NCBI GenBank assembly: GCA_023634235.1
Contig: JAMKCF010000001.1
Coordinates: forward strand, 15,572,258 to 15,636,257
Direction: 5' to 3'
Length of the DNA stretch: 64,000 nucleotides
Source of the DNA: Pisaster brevispinus
Lineage: Eukaryota; Echinodermata; Asteroidea; Forcipulatida; Asteriidae
Position numbers and translations under genes: made by a program. Positions 34,601 to 47,587 of the stretch are shown here, piece after piece (within the stretch, counting starts at the first letter, position 1; each line of letters begins with the position of its first letter). The notes below the pieces were generated by a model. It had not been told where the DNA came from and made no database searches. It saw nothing but the letters and a program-made list of their open reading frames with translations.

Positions 34601-37600
34601 AACTGTCGTAGGTTTCCTCCATCCATGCTCACACTCTGGTAAATGTTAATTCTCCTATCCGAATTTTGTTATTTTGGTTCGATTTAACACACTTTTTATC
34701 TGAATGTCTATACACAAATGTCAACCCCTTGACAAACTTTCCAATTTCACGAACTTTCGAATTTTTTTCAGAAACTTGTTCTAGAACTGTTTAAAATGAC
34801 TTCAAAACCCAAATTTGTACCACTCCTTTGGTAAACCTCCATCAAATGCACCACTCGCAAAGCTAATAAAATAACAAGTGAAAGAGAACTTTGAAAATAT
34901 AGTAAACATAACAAAAAACAAAGATAAGTGAACTGACACATTCAAGCCAGCAAAACATCAATGACAGGTCATTACCCAAGTGAGCTGACACAGTTTGACT
35001 TGAGGGATGGAATAGTTGCAAACCAGACACTATTATAGCCACAGCTTTCGGCAAGACGTCAGACACTTGCTGCACACTAAGAACAGACAGCTCCACTTAT
35101 CAAAGGGTTAGATCTGGGGAGGTCTGTATTTGACATGGGATACTTATGTGCTAAGTGCAAAAAACTAAGTGCATGTATGTGCAAATAGTTTTTTTGCCCC
35201 TCAAAAAAAAACCAAAAAAACAAATGGAACCAGACACCTCCCCTCCCCCATTCTTAGATAAGTGGAATGATCCTATCTTGGATGTTAGGAAATTTGAGTC
35301 CCACAGGTCATTACACTTTGGAGATATGCTAATTTTATCAATGTGTGGAAATGTTCTCTGGCCCGTCCACTCACTGGCAATTTGAATACCAAAACAACTA
35401 AAGTTGCCAAACCGGAATCACACAGACCATCGCACAGACCTAACGTGCCGTGTGCAACAAGGAGAATATGCTGTGACCTTAGAACTACTCAACTACTTCC
35501 AGATAGTGTTATTGCTTTATCCAAATAATATTAGTTTTTTTTCATATTAGCACACTTTTTTCTGAATATCTAAAAACAAATGTTAAATTTGTGACAATCT
35601 CTACAATTTCACGAACTTTCAAAAAAATTGCTCGTTGTATCAACTGTTTAAAACCCTGCAAGTCGTTATACGCGCACGGAAATCGCTATGCATTGGGCTG
35701 GCCATGAAAATCATGGCACACTAACACACACACTAACAGGGGATTTAATGCTCCATAAATGGACTCTGAGCATCCCCAACACCTTTGAGATGGTCTAGAG
35801 ATAGTAAAACAATTCCCCCATACCCCCACATGGGCCCTGAAGGATTCCACTATATATCACTAAGAAAAAAGAAAGAGAAAAAAAAAAAAAAAAAAAAAAA
35901 AACCCTCCATTCACAAAGTCCAAAACATAAGCACCGCCCCCTTACCGCACAAATAAATAACTCTTTGGAAACCTCAACCTTGGTGAAGCCCAACAGCTGG
36001 CACCATCAAGTCTGTTTTGTTATTTCATCTGTTGACAGACAAGCCTGCCTGCAGAGCATACAACATGTACATGTATGCCAAGGCATAGGCCCTACGCTAA
36101 GGAATGTCACCGCAAGTCTATGGGGAAATCCCCATATACCTTGGACCAGCGCCAGTTGAATTGGATGTAGCGGGTAAACCAGATAAGCTAGGCCACTCAA
36201 ATTCTCCATTATGTTTCTCAATCGTATTATGGAGGAAGTCAAGAAAAAAAGGCTTTCTACTTTATTCATTAGAGGAGTAATTAACAAAAATGCTAATTAA
36301 AATGACTTCTAAGACAACGGTACCAACTTTTGGTTACATAAATGGCAATTTCAGCACGTAATTTCACAGAAATAATATGATTAATGCTGTCAAGACTTAT
36401 AAATCATACATCTGTCATTATTTGCTTAGGTGCCAAGCCCTGATGAAGAATATGATTTATAAAAACACACTTTAAAGCAATATCAAAAACAAAGAAACTC
36501 AAAAGTCATCTTTAAAACAACTTAGCGTGCCGTGTGCAACAAGAGAAGAAGGTACAGTTGCCTTTCGAGCTAGTTATTGTTTTATCTAAATTTTGTGATT
36601 TATTTTCGTATTAACACACCTTTTAGTTAATTATTTGGACACACATGCCAAATCCATAACACTCCCTCGAATCTCACGATTTTTGCACATAGTTGATCAC
36701 AGTATCAACTGTTTAAAATGACTTTTAAGACCAAATTTGGTATAAAAATCGAAATTTCTATACGTTATTTCACAAATATGTTATTGGTAATGTTGTCATA
36801 ACCTTCAGATCATCTACTTGTAATTATTTACTTAGGTGGCATATTCGAATATATCATCAAATTTATAAAAACACTTTGAAAGTAATATCAGAAACAAACA
36901 AACTCAAATGCCGTCAAACCTGCTGCAAACCTAGCGCACCGATAACAAGGAGAAGATGTGACCTTTCGTACTACTAACCTACTTCTTGAAACTGTTATTT
37001 CTTTATCCATATTTCGTGATTTTCTTGTGTATTGACAAACCTTTTTACTGAATTTCTGTACACAAATATCAAATCCTTGACAGTCTCAATAATTTTACAC
37101 ACTTTAACAAACTTGCTCGATGTATCAAGTATTTAAAATGACTCCCAAAGACCAAAAATGTGACTATTGGCTTAAGAAAATAGCAATTCCAATGCAAAAT
37201 TGTACAGATATGTTAATGGAAATACTGTCACAACCTCTAAATCATCAACCTGTTAATATTCACTAAACTGTCAAGTCCGAAATTATTACCAAATTTATAG
37301 AAACACATTTTTAAGGCAATTTGTGAAACAAAGAACTCAATTGTTAATCAGAATCACACAGAGCTAACGTGCCGTGTGCAACAAGGTGAAGTTGTTGTGA
37401 CCTTTGAACTACTCATCTACTTACAGATAGTGTTTTAGCTTTATCCAAATTAGTTGGTTTTTTCATAATAGCACACTTTTTCCTGAATGTCTAAAAACAA
37501 ATGTTAAATTTGTGACAATCTTTTCAATTTCACGAACTTTCAAAAAACTTGCTCGGTGTATCAACTGTTTAAAATGACTTTTAAGACAACAGTACCAACT

Positions 37601-38500
37601 TTTGGTTACATAAATGGCAAATATAGCACGTAATTTCACATAAATAATATGATTAATGCTGTCAAGACCTTTAAATCATCTATCTGTCATTATTTGCTTA
37701 GGTACCAAGCCCTAGTGAGGCATGTTTTATAGAAACACTTTTAGAACAATTTAAAAAACAAATACCTCAAATGACATGCTCAATACATCTTAGCGTGCCG
37801 TGTGCAATTAAACAAAGGTACATGAGTTGCCATTCGAACTAGTTATTGTTTTATCTAAATGTTGTGATTTATTTTCGTGTTAACACACCTTTTTAATAAA
37901 TTATTTGGATACAAATGCCTAAACCATACAATCTCTCTAATCTCACAATTTTTCACAAACTTGATCGCAGTATCAACTGTTTAAAATGACTTATAAGACC
38001 AAATGTACCAACTTTTGGTTTCAAAAATGGCAATTCCCATTCGTAATGGCAATTTCCATACGCAATTTCACAGAAGTATTAGTGGTAATGCTAATAATGT
38101 CATTGTTTTCTTAGATTGCATGTCTAAATAACTCATCAAATAAAAATAAACAACACTTTCAAGGTAATTTCAGAAACATAGAAACTCAATTGCCTAACCT
38201 ACATCACACAAACCTAACGTGTCGTGTGCAACAAGAAGAAATTAGTGTGCCCTTTAAATTACTTCTAGATAGTGTTGATGTTTATCCCAATTTAGCGAGT
38301 TTGTTCGTATTAGCAAACCTTTGTCCTGAATGTCTAAAAAATAAAATTCATTCCTTGACAATCTCTCTAATATCACAACATAATAACAAATTTGACGTTC
38401 AGTGTGCCCATCCTAAAGTTTTCTGGCATAAAATTATTCATTTCACTGGAAAAAGTTTCATGTGTTATTAATACCAATAATGACCTTTATTTAAAAATAC
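34600..38500 (+). repeat. Diverged ~420-bp tandem repeat array
   Basis: The unit contains CAACTGTTTAAAATGACTT, a CTTAGGT segment, and the marker CGTGCCGTGTGCAACAAGG. Markers lie near 35445, 36527, 37367, 37795 and 38217, and AAAATGAC starts lie near 34794, 36300, 36715, 37135, 37567 and 37980, giving a 415-435 bp spacing. Units are clearly diverged, so the array is old. Two units also precede the RPA-like gene in copy 1. Confidence 0.75.
35657..36295 (+). mobile_element. About 640-bp insertion in the tandem array, with internal poly-A
   Basis: The unit sequence stops after CAACTGTTTAAAA near 35656 and resumes at TTAAAATGACTTC near 36296. TTAAAA at both junctions may be a short target duplication. 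A run of more than 20 A at 35879-35902 and several GC-richer blocks lie inside. It may be two events, for example a retroposed sequence plus another fragment. I do not recognise it. Confidence 0.4.
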
Positions 38501-39358
38501 TGAAACCTTATCAAAACATTTATCATACAGACCCAAAAATCTGAAATTACTGCACTCACACAAATTTTTATAAACTCTAACAAAATTTTAATCATTTTTC
38601 ACAAACACCTTACACAGATTTTAAACATAGAAAATTTGTATTTCAAAATAAACTTAATTTTTACTTTATTTATCACCATGTCCAATTTCTGTCCTAATCT
38701 ACTAAAATGTATAAATATCTTCAGAATAAATGTTTAAGTATATTATTTCAAAAATATATGTTTTAAAAGTGTATACTGTTTCAAAAGTGAACATCATTGG
38801 TCATATACTAGTATCCACACTTCATGTGAACCAACATATACATGAAACAACAAACCTGTGAAAATTTAAGTAAAATCAATCTCCATCAAAATCATAAAAT
38901 AACAGTTAAAAACATTTCAAGTTCCAATCTTTTCCTAACATCAGATTTAATCCAGCAGATTAAAAACTGTTGTTTTACACCTTTCGCAAAAACTATCCAA
39001 GCATTTCAAACAAACCTATTTTAATGACAATTTACAACCATGACCATCTCCATACTATGTGAATTATGTACACATTTGTGAACATTGATATTTCCAACCT
39101 CAAAACTGTTGTACACACCCTTTAAAACCCCCTTAAAATAAACAAACGCAACAACCCATTAAACAAGGTTCACCATATGACATTTGCTTCTGATTGGATA
39201 ACATGTAATCCTCATCACAATCCCACACATTATTGGTCAAGACAATCCATGAACAGTCGTTGGTTGATACAAGTGTATTTTCATTGGATAACACTGGATC
39301 TCCATCATGATTGGACGAAATTACTTGGAACAGAAGCCTTGACTATACTTTTGGAAGC

Positions 39359-39366
39359 TATATAAA
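39359..39366 (+). promoter_or_regulatory. TATA box of the copy-2 RPA-like gene
   Basis: The TATATAAA context is conserved with copy 1, as are the upstream ATTGG words. Here the presumed leader exon ends in a canonical donor GGCTG|GTAAGT near 39497. Copy 1 has GGCTGATAAGT at the same place, so it lacks the GT. Confidence 0.5.
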
Positions 39367-40107
39367 GGACACATTTTAATCAAACTTCAGTGTCGCCAAT
39401 TCTGTGTTACGAGAGCCAATTCTATGTTACAAGAGCCAATTCTGTGTTATAAGAGCAGATTCACTAACATCCTACGACTGTGCTGCCAATCTTGGCTGGT
39501 AAGTATATCAACCCCACAAAACCAAGCACTGATCCGCCGAACTGTTCAATACTAACTTGGATACGGCATCCGAGGATCAGAGATCACATCTACATGCTCA
39601 ACAAAATCAGGAATATTCTGGCACCAGCCTAACTGATTTGAGAGTTTTTAAGTACAGATATTTAGTTCACTACATACTCAACATACATTTTACTAATGTT
39701 TACAAAACTATACTGAATATTTGATGTACTACCACTGTCATTCCACTTCTATGCAATCATATCAGCTACAACACAACTGTTGAAATAACACAGATTATCT
39801 TCAATTAAATAACAATACCAATTTCAACCTGTATATGTTAATAAGTTTAGAAACTAAATTAACTTGACAAAACCTTCCCCAGACATAACTTGTACAACAT
39901 GTATTTTCTCTCCCTAGAAAAAAAAACCCGAAATGAAATACCCCTTTAAATAAACTACATGTAGTCAAATAAACAACGAATTCACACAAATAAGAAAAAA
40001 TTGAAAAAATAGCTTCGCAAATTATCCAGATAATGTTTGAAAAGACTCACCTAACCATAGTTACAATAAAGGCAATCAATTGATTCACTTTTATCTCAAC
40101 AGACAAA

Positions 40108-41461
40108 ATGGACACCATCTATAACATCAACAAGTCATCCTCAAGAAAGGGTCCATACCCAAGAACTTTGAGAGCTAAAATTGTGAAGATTGTAAAGAAT
40201 GAGAAGGCACTGGAATCCTGATGGCCAACAAAAACATTGAAGAGCCCGATCAGTGACGAGATAATGGCTGTTGCTCTAAACCTAGTGGATCCACCAATGC
40301 CACCTGTTGCATCTATCTCATCTCTCCTTCAGGATGACAAGGAAGGTATTCCTGTAAGCATCGAGGGAATAATCACACATGTAAGAACTTCCATACATTC
40401 AATAAAAGATTAAGTTTCAACAAACCTACGTTACAAATCATCTCTTTAACCCTAACAATTCACAATCCAACATGGTCTAAAAAAAAACATATGCATAATT
40501 TGGATAGTGTGTTAAGCAATTACTTCTACAAAGCCATTACAGCTTACTTGAAAAATGAATTGTCAAAAAATCAAGAGTAAATGGTTTCACGATAGAGCAA
40601 ATTGTCTTTACATACAAAGAATGGGTATCACTGCCAGATTTAAATATAAAAGTATGTAATCAAAACCATTACAAGTACCTACAGTTTTTGTGAAATTATC
40701 TTTCATACTGTATATAATAAAACAATGATGGTTTTGCTTTTGTTTCCATCTAAGGATGAAGTACCAAGAGAGGTAGGTCCAAAGAGAGTGTTGGTCAGAA
40801 ACATTGAAGTGCAAGACAAAACCGGAGCAATCCAACTGGCTCTTTGGAACGCACATTGAAGGAGCCCGATTAAGTCTGGAGACAGAGTGAAAATCACCCA
40901 CATGTCCCCTAAGAAGAATAACTACTTAAACGCGATAACCCTGTCATCAACCCAGAACACAAAAATTAATGTACGTATTGAATTTATAGTATTTTTTTTC
41001 CAAATATTATTATATAACAGGTTGCCATCTTTCAAATTAAATTTTATACACTCCAACAGCTTACCTACACAATTTTACAGGTTCTCCAAGAAGAACATAA
41101 AGAGAGGACAGTGGAGATTGTTACAGTAGAGGGGACCACTGCTTCCCACATCATTCTGCTATGTGAGGCAAACGACACTTTGATAAGTCTTCATATGCCG
41201 AAGGAACTTGCACAACAAATATTGAACTCAACAACATCCTTGGGCATAACAACAGCGCTTGAGGGACAACAAGTCTACACATTTGTTGTCCAAGCAGCAA
41301 ACATAATTCGCCTCAGCCATGATGATGATGTACCATCAACAAGCACCGGACCCACCACAAGTTCTAAACCCACAGCACCTACAGCACCCAGTACAGCCAC
41401 AAGACCCAACCCTCATCAGCAAAAACCCACTACTGCTGGAATAGTGCCAAGACACCCCTGA
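40108..41461 (+). pseudogene. RPA-like OB-fold gene, decayed copy
   Basis: Aligned with 3547-5152, the first coding exon lacks about 118 bp after GAGAAGGC and another 23 bp before ATTGAAGAGC. The first deletion shifts the frame into an early TGA. In the next exon TCA of the intact copy is TGA (near 40858), and in the last exon ACA is replaced so that TGA follows PRHP (41459-41461). Splice sites are otherwise kept (GTAAGA, CTAAG, GTACGT, TTACAG). A functional full-length protein is therefore not encoded. Confidence 0.75.
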
Positions 41462-42589
41462 ACTGCTACTGCCAAACCAAAGGCAAAACTTTCCAAATAG
41501 TAAACTTACAAAACCTATATGTTATCTCTCTAAACCAGTTCTATAATTAACACAGTATACCTCTTTTTTTCTTATAAGGCCAAATATAATAACGAACATA
41601 TTGTGATGCGATCACGCTAGATGAGTCATATGTTGGCAATTTCATAACGGAGAACAAGGCAAAACGAGACAAACCACATGACAGGTCAGGAGTAACATTT
41701 TCGTTTTTTTTGTTGTTGATAATGATAGATTCAAGTTCTAAAATCTCACTTTTTAACATTGGCAACTTCCTTTCTGATAAATAACAACACTAAAAGGTTA
41801 AAATTTGCATGTCAATAAAGCTTGCTGATGTACACTTTGACAAATAAAAAATATAAAAACATTGTTCACAGCTCCATAGTTAGTTACACGTAAAGTTGTG
41901 CACAAGTTCTCTCAACCATTGAGCTATATTATATAGTATGTAGCTCCATGTTTCAACCAAGTTGTTTTTATCTCAAATGAATGGCAAAAAATACTTCAAC
42001 AATGATTGAAAACATTCACATCATACCTTTGAAAATGAATACGAGTGTTTCTGTTACCTACAGATAACTTCTGCAACACAAACACGTTGAAAAGTTCGAT
42101 CACATCACTGCATTCCGTGTGTAAAAACACCAAAACGTTTATCAAAAAAAGCGAAGATCGCCATTATTGTGTGTACATTGCGCGATATATGGTACATTAC
42201 TATCACGATGTGTTACTAATCCTTGTACACACACAGACAACCTCGTTCCCAGTCAATATAATAGAGATCAGTGGGCGCTGCCCATGGCATGGTAACGAGG
42301 CTGACACAGGGGATTACAGCAACTTCCGACCTTTCAACCCTTCTTGAACAAAAATTACGATTCGTCAAACTTCAGCGGCCTTCGGCGCAGTAACACAGGG
42401 CGCCTGTACTGTACTGTAGGTGCGCGCTTAATAAATGGTTAAGCCCCTTTTCTCTTCGTTTCAGTTACCCTTCTCATATCACTGAACTTTATGCTTCACC
42501 TTTCGCAACTTTTAACTAAAAGTTGTATAAACACGGAATTTTGAATACAGTAAAGGAAGAGCTTAATATGCTCTATCCAGATGTATACA

Positions 42590-42875
42590 AAAATTAGAAA
42601 TGACAAGGATCGACAAACGACTCATTTTGCTTGATCGCATCCCATATTTCTCATCCAAACCTACACAATAAGAAGGAAACAGGGCGTCACTATTTACTAT
42701 TTCCCATTTTTTGCTATTTCGTCCAAAAAGGCCGACAAACTACATATAGCTGACCAAGGTTAATAATTCACAGATATTGTGATACAATAAAATTATACTA
42801 AAACAGTGTATTGCAGAAGTGATATGTATCATTTCAATCCAATTTTCCTGATGGGTTTGTTTTGTCACTCTTTCT
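42590..42875. other. Insertion/deletion difference between the two duplicated units
   Basis: About 285 bp is present here and absent at the equivalent point near 6225 in copy 1. The flanking bases are AATT-rich on both sides, so a short target duplication cannot be judged. There are no inverted ends or coding potential. Confidence 0.45.
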
Positions 42876-44072
42876 CCGCAATTTTTCACAACATAATAGG
42901 GGGGGGGGTCTAAAAACTAACTAAATGAAACAACAGCCAAAAAGAGGGCGAGTTTGGACAAAAATCATGTTTCTCGTTTTACTTGGCCTAAATTTCAGTA
43001 TAATACAAAATTTACAAAAGACAAACTCCATGTAAATTTTCATGTAATAGACTTAACGTTACAAGCCTATACTTTCTATTTGTATTCATCAAAACCAGGG
43101 CCCCACTTCATAACGCAATCCAATCACCAGCAATACTCATCTATTGTCCATTGTTTTCACTTAACCAATGGACTAAACACATTTTTAAGCACAACACATA
43201 ATTCATGTTTATACTTGTATCCATCATTACTATTAAGTATTGTACTTCTTAACTTATTTTCTACTTCGTTGTTATATGTTGTTTTTAGAAATTATATTGA
43301 AAAGAAAATTTATATAACACAAATTATAACAAATATGTAATAAGATGCTCAAAAAAACACTGAAGGTGTTTATCATTTTTGATTGTCTCACAAGTTATTT
43401 CTGTAAGTTGATTTTCATGAATTCCAATCAATAAACAATCATTTCAGTACGTTAATGCCTTTGCTTTACTTGTGTGTTTGTTTTTTTTGTTTAAATTTAT
43501 TTTTTCTACATTAAGTCACATTAATAAAACAATAATAATAAAAACACATTTCCACACCTGACTGATACATGAAACCGACAACACCATATACCTCTGTTGC
43601 TCCCAGTCACTGTCTTGGTGCATCGCTACATTGGAAATGCCTTCAACCTCAGATAAACACCTTGGTGCCCAACCCTATACAACAGCCATACAATCATTCT
43701 AATAACTTGCTAAATTACCTATAACTTGCTAAATTACCTATGTCAAACCTTTTCACAGAAACCCAATATCTCAACAGTACAACAGTTCCAATCTGCAAAC
43801 ATGCCATTAATATATTTACAATGTTTCCAGCAATTGAGCAAACAATCATCTAAATCAACACCGTTGTATACTCACTACCTATATCCTGACAATTATCAGT
43901 TTCTCTCCAAGTATTTCCAAACATACTACATAATAATTAATGGCCAATGATGAAAACAACTGAAAGTGAAAACTTCCCAAGCTAAATGATGGAACTCAAA
44001 ATCATTTCCACCTGGGAAAAAAACTTCTAAAGATGTTACTGAGGCCATTCATAACACCACATGATCATTCAG

Positions 44073-44475
44073 TAATACTGTAGTAAACCTGCAGTATTAG
44101 TTTAAACTGCATTATTACTAGTTTACTTCCCATTTACCATGTTATTACTACAGTTTACTGCAGTTAAACTACAAGATTACAGTAGCCATTTTTTACTTTA
44201 AAACAACTGCAGTACTTACTGTAGGTTTACTTCAGTGTAACTATAGTTTTAGCATACTTTACCTCAAATTAACCCACTCTTACTTCATCTTTACTAGATT
44301 TTTATTGTAGTATTATTTTAGTATTACAGCAGTAAAACTTTACGATTACTGTAGTTTAAACTTAGTTATTCTTCAAAATAACCCATTCTTACCACACATT
44401 TACTATAGTGTTATTGTAGTTTTAATGCAGTAAAACTAAACTGTAATTACAGCAAAACTTCTGTTTAACTGTACA
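44073..44475. repeat. ACTGTAGT/TTTAAAC-rich simple region
   Basis: About 400 bp built from variants of ACTGTAGTTTAAAC, GCAGTAAAAC and TTATTACTA. It is rich in short inverted words, so both strands look alike. It starts exactly where copy 2 of the duplicated unit ends, and could be a MITE-like element or a cryptic satellite. Confidence 0.55.
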
Positions 44476-45327
44476 GAAAAGGCAAATAAAGTATGTAGTT
44501 AACTTTTTTGTAGCTAAAGAAAAGGACGCGTAATAACTGGACACAAGACATTGGAAATCTTTAAGTGTGTTTTGGTCTTATTTTAAATGAGCAAAAACAA
44601 CTTCATACCACATATACATGAAAACAACCGCAAAATTCAAAGGTGAAAAAGTGATGAAAAAAAATTAATGTTTTGGACCAAAAATGTTTGACAGGGCGTC
44701 ATCTCCCCTCGCCTCCCCGATTGTTTTCATCATCCCCAAGTTTTGTTGACAAAATTATGAGCCTTACATTACATTTGGTGCTGAAACGAGGGGATTTGCT
44801 CTGATGTTCCATGGGAGTCCCGTTAATCTTAGTCAGCCGACAATTGCAGGGCTTAACTGCACAAATAAATAAACAAGGTAAAAGATTTGGCAAGTTACAT
44901 GACTTAAACAAGGCAAATATTATCCTAAATTCCATTGGCACATCTGAGTTCTTGAGTTCATTTTACACGAAAAAAATACAATAAAGAAATACATGTGTTT
45001 GTATTATAATAAGGCAAGTGCAGTAAATATTAAAATAGAGCTATCCCTCAATGTACAGATCACTTTGTTTTCCTTATCCAGTAGGTGGCTTTTTTTTTAA
45101 TCCGTTTGTTAAATGTGTATACATTTGTAAAAATATGTTTCCTATTAAAAAATCAAACTTTATGAACGACAAATGTCTTTAAAATGTTTTTGAAAACAAG
45201 GCACTATTTACATTTAAAATGACTGAAGTAGACAGTTCTAAGACTATAGACAGAAAAAAATGGCAGTTGTTTAAAAATTTATGTGCAAATTTCTGTGGAA
45301 TACAGTGACATATTTTGGACGGACGCC
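44476..45327. other. Non-coding interval
   Basis: About 850 bp of AT-rich sequence without a supported gene or element. Confidence 0.4.
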
Positions 45328-45331
45328 TTAA

Positions 45332-45694
45332 AGGGACATGTTGCCTTGGTCAAGGCGAGTTGGTCTATGAAAAGCGTTTAAAAACCGTTTGTTATGAAAT
45401 GCATATGGTTGGAAAGATGTTTTAAAAGTAGAATATGATGATCCAAACCAATGTGCCTCGAAATTGCAGAGTTTTCCTTATACGTCGTGAACTAACACGT
45501 CGGCCATTTTGTGGACAATGGCCGACCATGTTAGTTCGCAAAAGAAAAAGAAAACCACGCAATTTCGAGGCATATTTGTGTGGATCAGTATATGTTACTT
45601 TTAAAACATCTTTCAAACCATATGCATTTTATAACAAACGGTTTTCAAACGCTTTTCATTGACCAACTCGCCCGATCCAAGGCAACATGTCCCT
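45332..45694. mobile_element. piggyBac-type MITE, 363 bp, flanked by TTAA
   Basis: The ends are inverted copies beginning AGGGACATGTTGCCTTGG, and the similarity continues for about 170 bp inward (for example GCCTCGAAATTGC near 45453 and GCAATTTCGAGGC near 45559), so the element is a near-complete palindrome. TTAA flanks it on both sides (45328-45331 and 45695-45698), the target signature of piggyBac-like elements. The loop contains GGCCATTTTGTGGACAATGGCC. No coding capacity. Confidence 0.8.
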
Positions 45695-45829
45695 TTAAGG
45701 AGGTTTGATCAAATACATTTTACTTCTTTACACAGACTGACTTCTTAAAAATAATATTAACAATGTGAAAGACATTTATAACAACCTCAGCTCCCTGAGG
45801 ACAATACACATAGTAACAATACACACTAA

Positions 45830-46345
45830 GGGGCCATTCATAATAGTCAACGTTAAAAATTTAGATTTCTTTTTTTTCGAAATTGTTTTGACCCACCCAC
45901 CAACCCCAAATTTTGATTTTTAAATATTGATTTACTGTATAATCTATGCACTAAAGAACAAAGTAATACCTCAAATGATGCAGATATTTTAGGTCGAAGG
46001 TCTTCAACCAGTAGTTTTCAATAATAGCTATTCCTGGCCTAAACACACAACTTTGTTGTTTAATCAGAGATGAAACTGGTAAGCACATAAAACTTTGTAC
46101 AACAGTTTTTAGTTCGATATTATGAGGTTCTGCTCTCTCATAAAATGTTAATGAAAAAAGTATTATCAAGGGCAGAAAATAGGGGACAAGATCGTCCAAA
46201 AATGTAATTTTTTTTTTTTTTCATTTATTGATTTTATTATTTTTTTAAACTGAATTTCGATTTTCAGTTATTTCTTTTGACCCACCCACCCAAAATTTCG
46301 AACAAAGATCGACATTTTTCAACATTGACTATAATGAATGGCCCC
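45830..46345. mobile_element. Harbinger-type MITE, 516 bp, flanked by TAA
   Basis: The terminal inverted repeats start GGGGCCATTCAT(A/T)ATAGTCAA. TAA flanks both ends (45827-45829 and 46346-46348), a 3-bp TWA duplication typical of PIF/Harbinger. Subterminal TTTTGACCCACCCACC words occur as direct copies at 45888 and 46277. No coding capacity. Confidence 0.7.
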
Positions 46346-46348
46346 TAA

Positions 46349-47587
46349 ACTTTATCTAACATTACAATACTGTGAACAACAAAAAAGTGTCTATAAACTT
46401 TCCCAACACTGGGGCATTACAAAATAATTAAATTTCTTTTTTATTCCTACGTTGCACCTGTTTTGACGCGGTTTAATTTCTGTCTCATGTACGACTTGAT
46501 GTCTGTTAGAAGCCTATCCGGAAAATGGCTTCGTACGGTAGCTGGAGAAAGTGAAAAAAATTGTAGCAAATTTGATTAGGCCTACCTGGAAAAATTTAGT
46601 TTCTGGTCTTGTGGGTGCATAAACTTAACTCTGGGTCTTGTGGGTGCATAAACTTAACTCTCTGTATCCCCCCCCCCCCCCTCCATGTACAATGTGTGAG
46701 AAAGGGATGGGGGAGTGAGTAGTCATCGATCTACATCAAACTGCAAAAAATAACATTTTTATCACCAAGTGTTGATGAATGTTTTATTCTAGATTTTAGA
46801 AACAAAAACACCATGACTCCTGGACGATGCAATTCTTGGCAGGCATGACATGGCATTTTCAAAACTGTATTTGAAGTTGACTTTATTTTGTAGTTTTCTG
46901 CTTTCCAATTATATTTAGATAAGACTGGATTCTCTTTTTTGACATTAAGTAATGAAAAAAAAGTGATATTTGCATGCTGTTTTTACATCTTTAAGTACAT
47001 GAAGTAGTTCGCCTGCCCTCCTAAATTTATCAAAATCCTGTAAATGAGGGTAGCAAACAAATCGTGACATCACTTTACGTACTCTGTTCCCCGATGGTCT
47101 GCAATGAGCAGTGCATTAATGCCCAACAAGCAGCCGTTGGGAGGAGTATGTACTATGACGTTACGGTTGTTTAGAATTTCTGTAGACAATTTTTAGCCAC
47201 AGCCTGCCGTTGTTCTGATTTTGCCTTGAGGCGGTTGTAAAAAGAAACGTAAAATCTGCCTTTGTAAAAGAAAATCCGAGCATTTAACAATTCTGACTCG
47301 GCATTTTCTTGGTAGATATAGGTGTATTAAAGGATTTAAAACATGTTGTAAAAATATACTTTATATCATGGCCCACCCTCTTTAAATTCTGACAAGAAAA
47401 ACGGCGCGGCAGATTTAGTAGTCATTTGGATTGTCTGTCTTAATTGGGCAGTCGCTGCTCACTTCTTACAGTATTTAATGTGTACACAGATCCAGAAACA
47501 GCAAATTTATTACATGTACATGGGCTATATGCCCATTGAAGAGTTTTATCACTTATCAAACATAAAAATTGCATCGTATCTACTTAC
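46349..47587. other. Non-coding interval with a 28-bp tandem pair and a poly-C run
   Basis: GGTCTTGTGGGTGCATAAAC occurs at about 46607 and 46635 as a direct tandem pair, followed by about 15 C near 46668. No further exon of the adjacent minus-strand gene is recognisable. Confidence 0.4.

Larger units (their letters stand above)
37566..44072 (+). repeat. Duplicated unit, copy 2 (decayed RPA-like gene)
   Basis: Matches 1041-7385. Differences include two deletions and stops in the gene, an extra ~285 bp near 42590-42875 that copy 1 lacks, and many small indels. It ends at GGCCATTCATAACA near 44048, after which an ACTGTAGT-rich segment begins. Confidence 0.8.
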
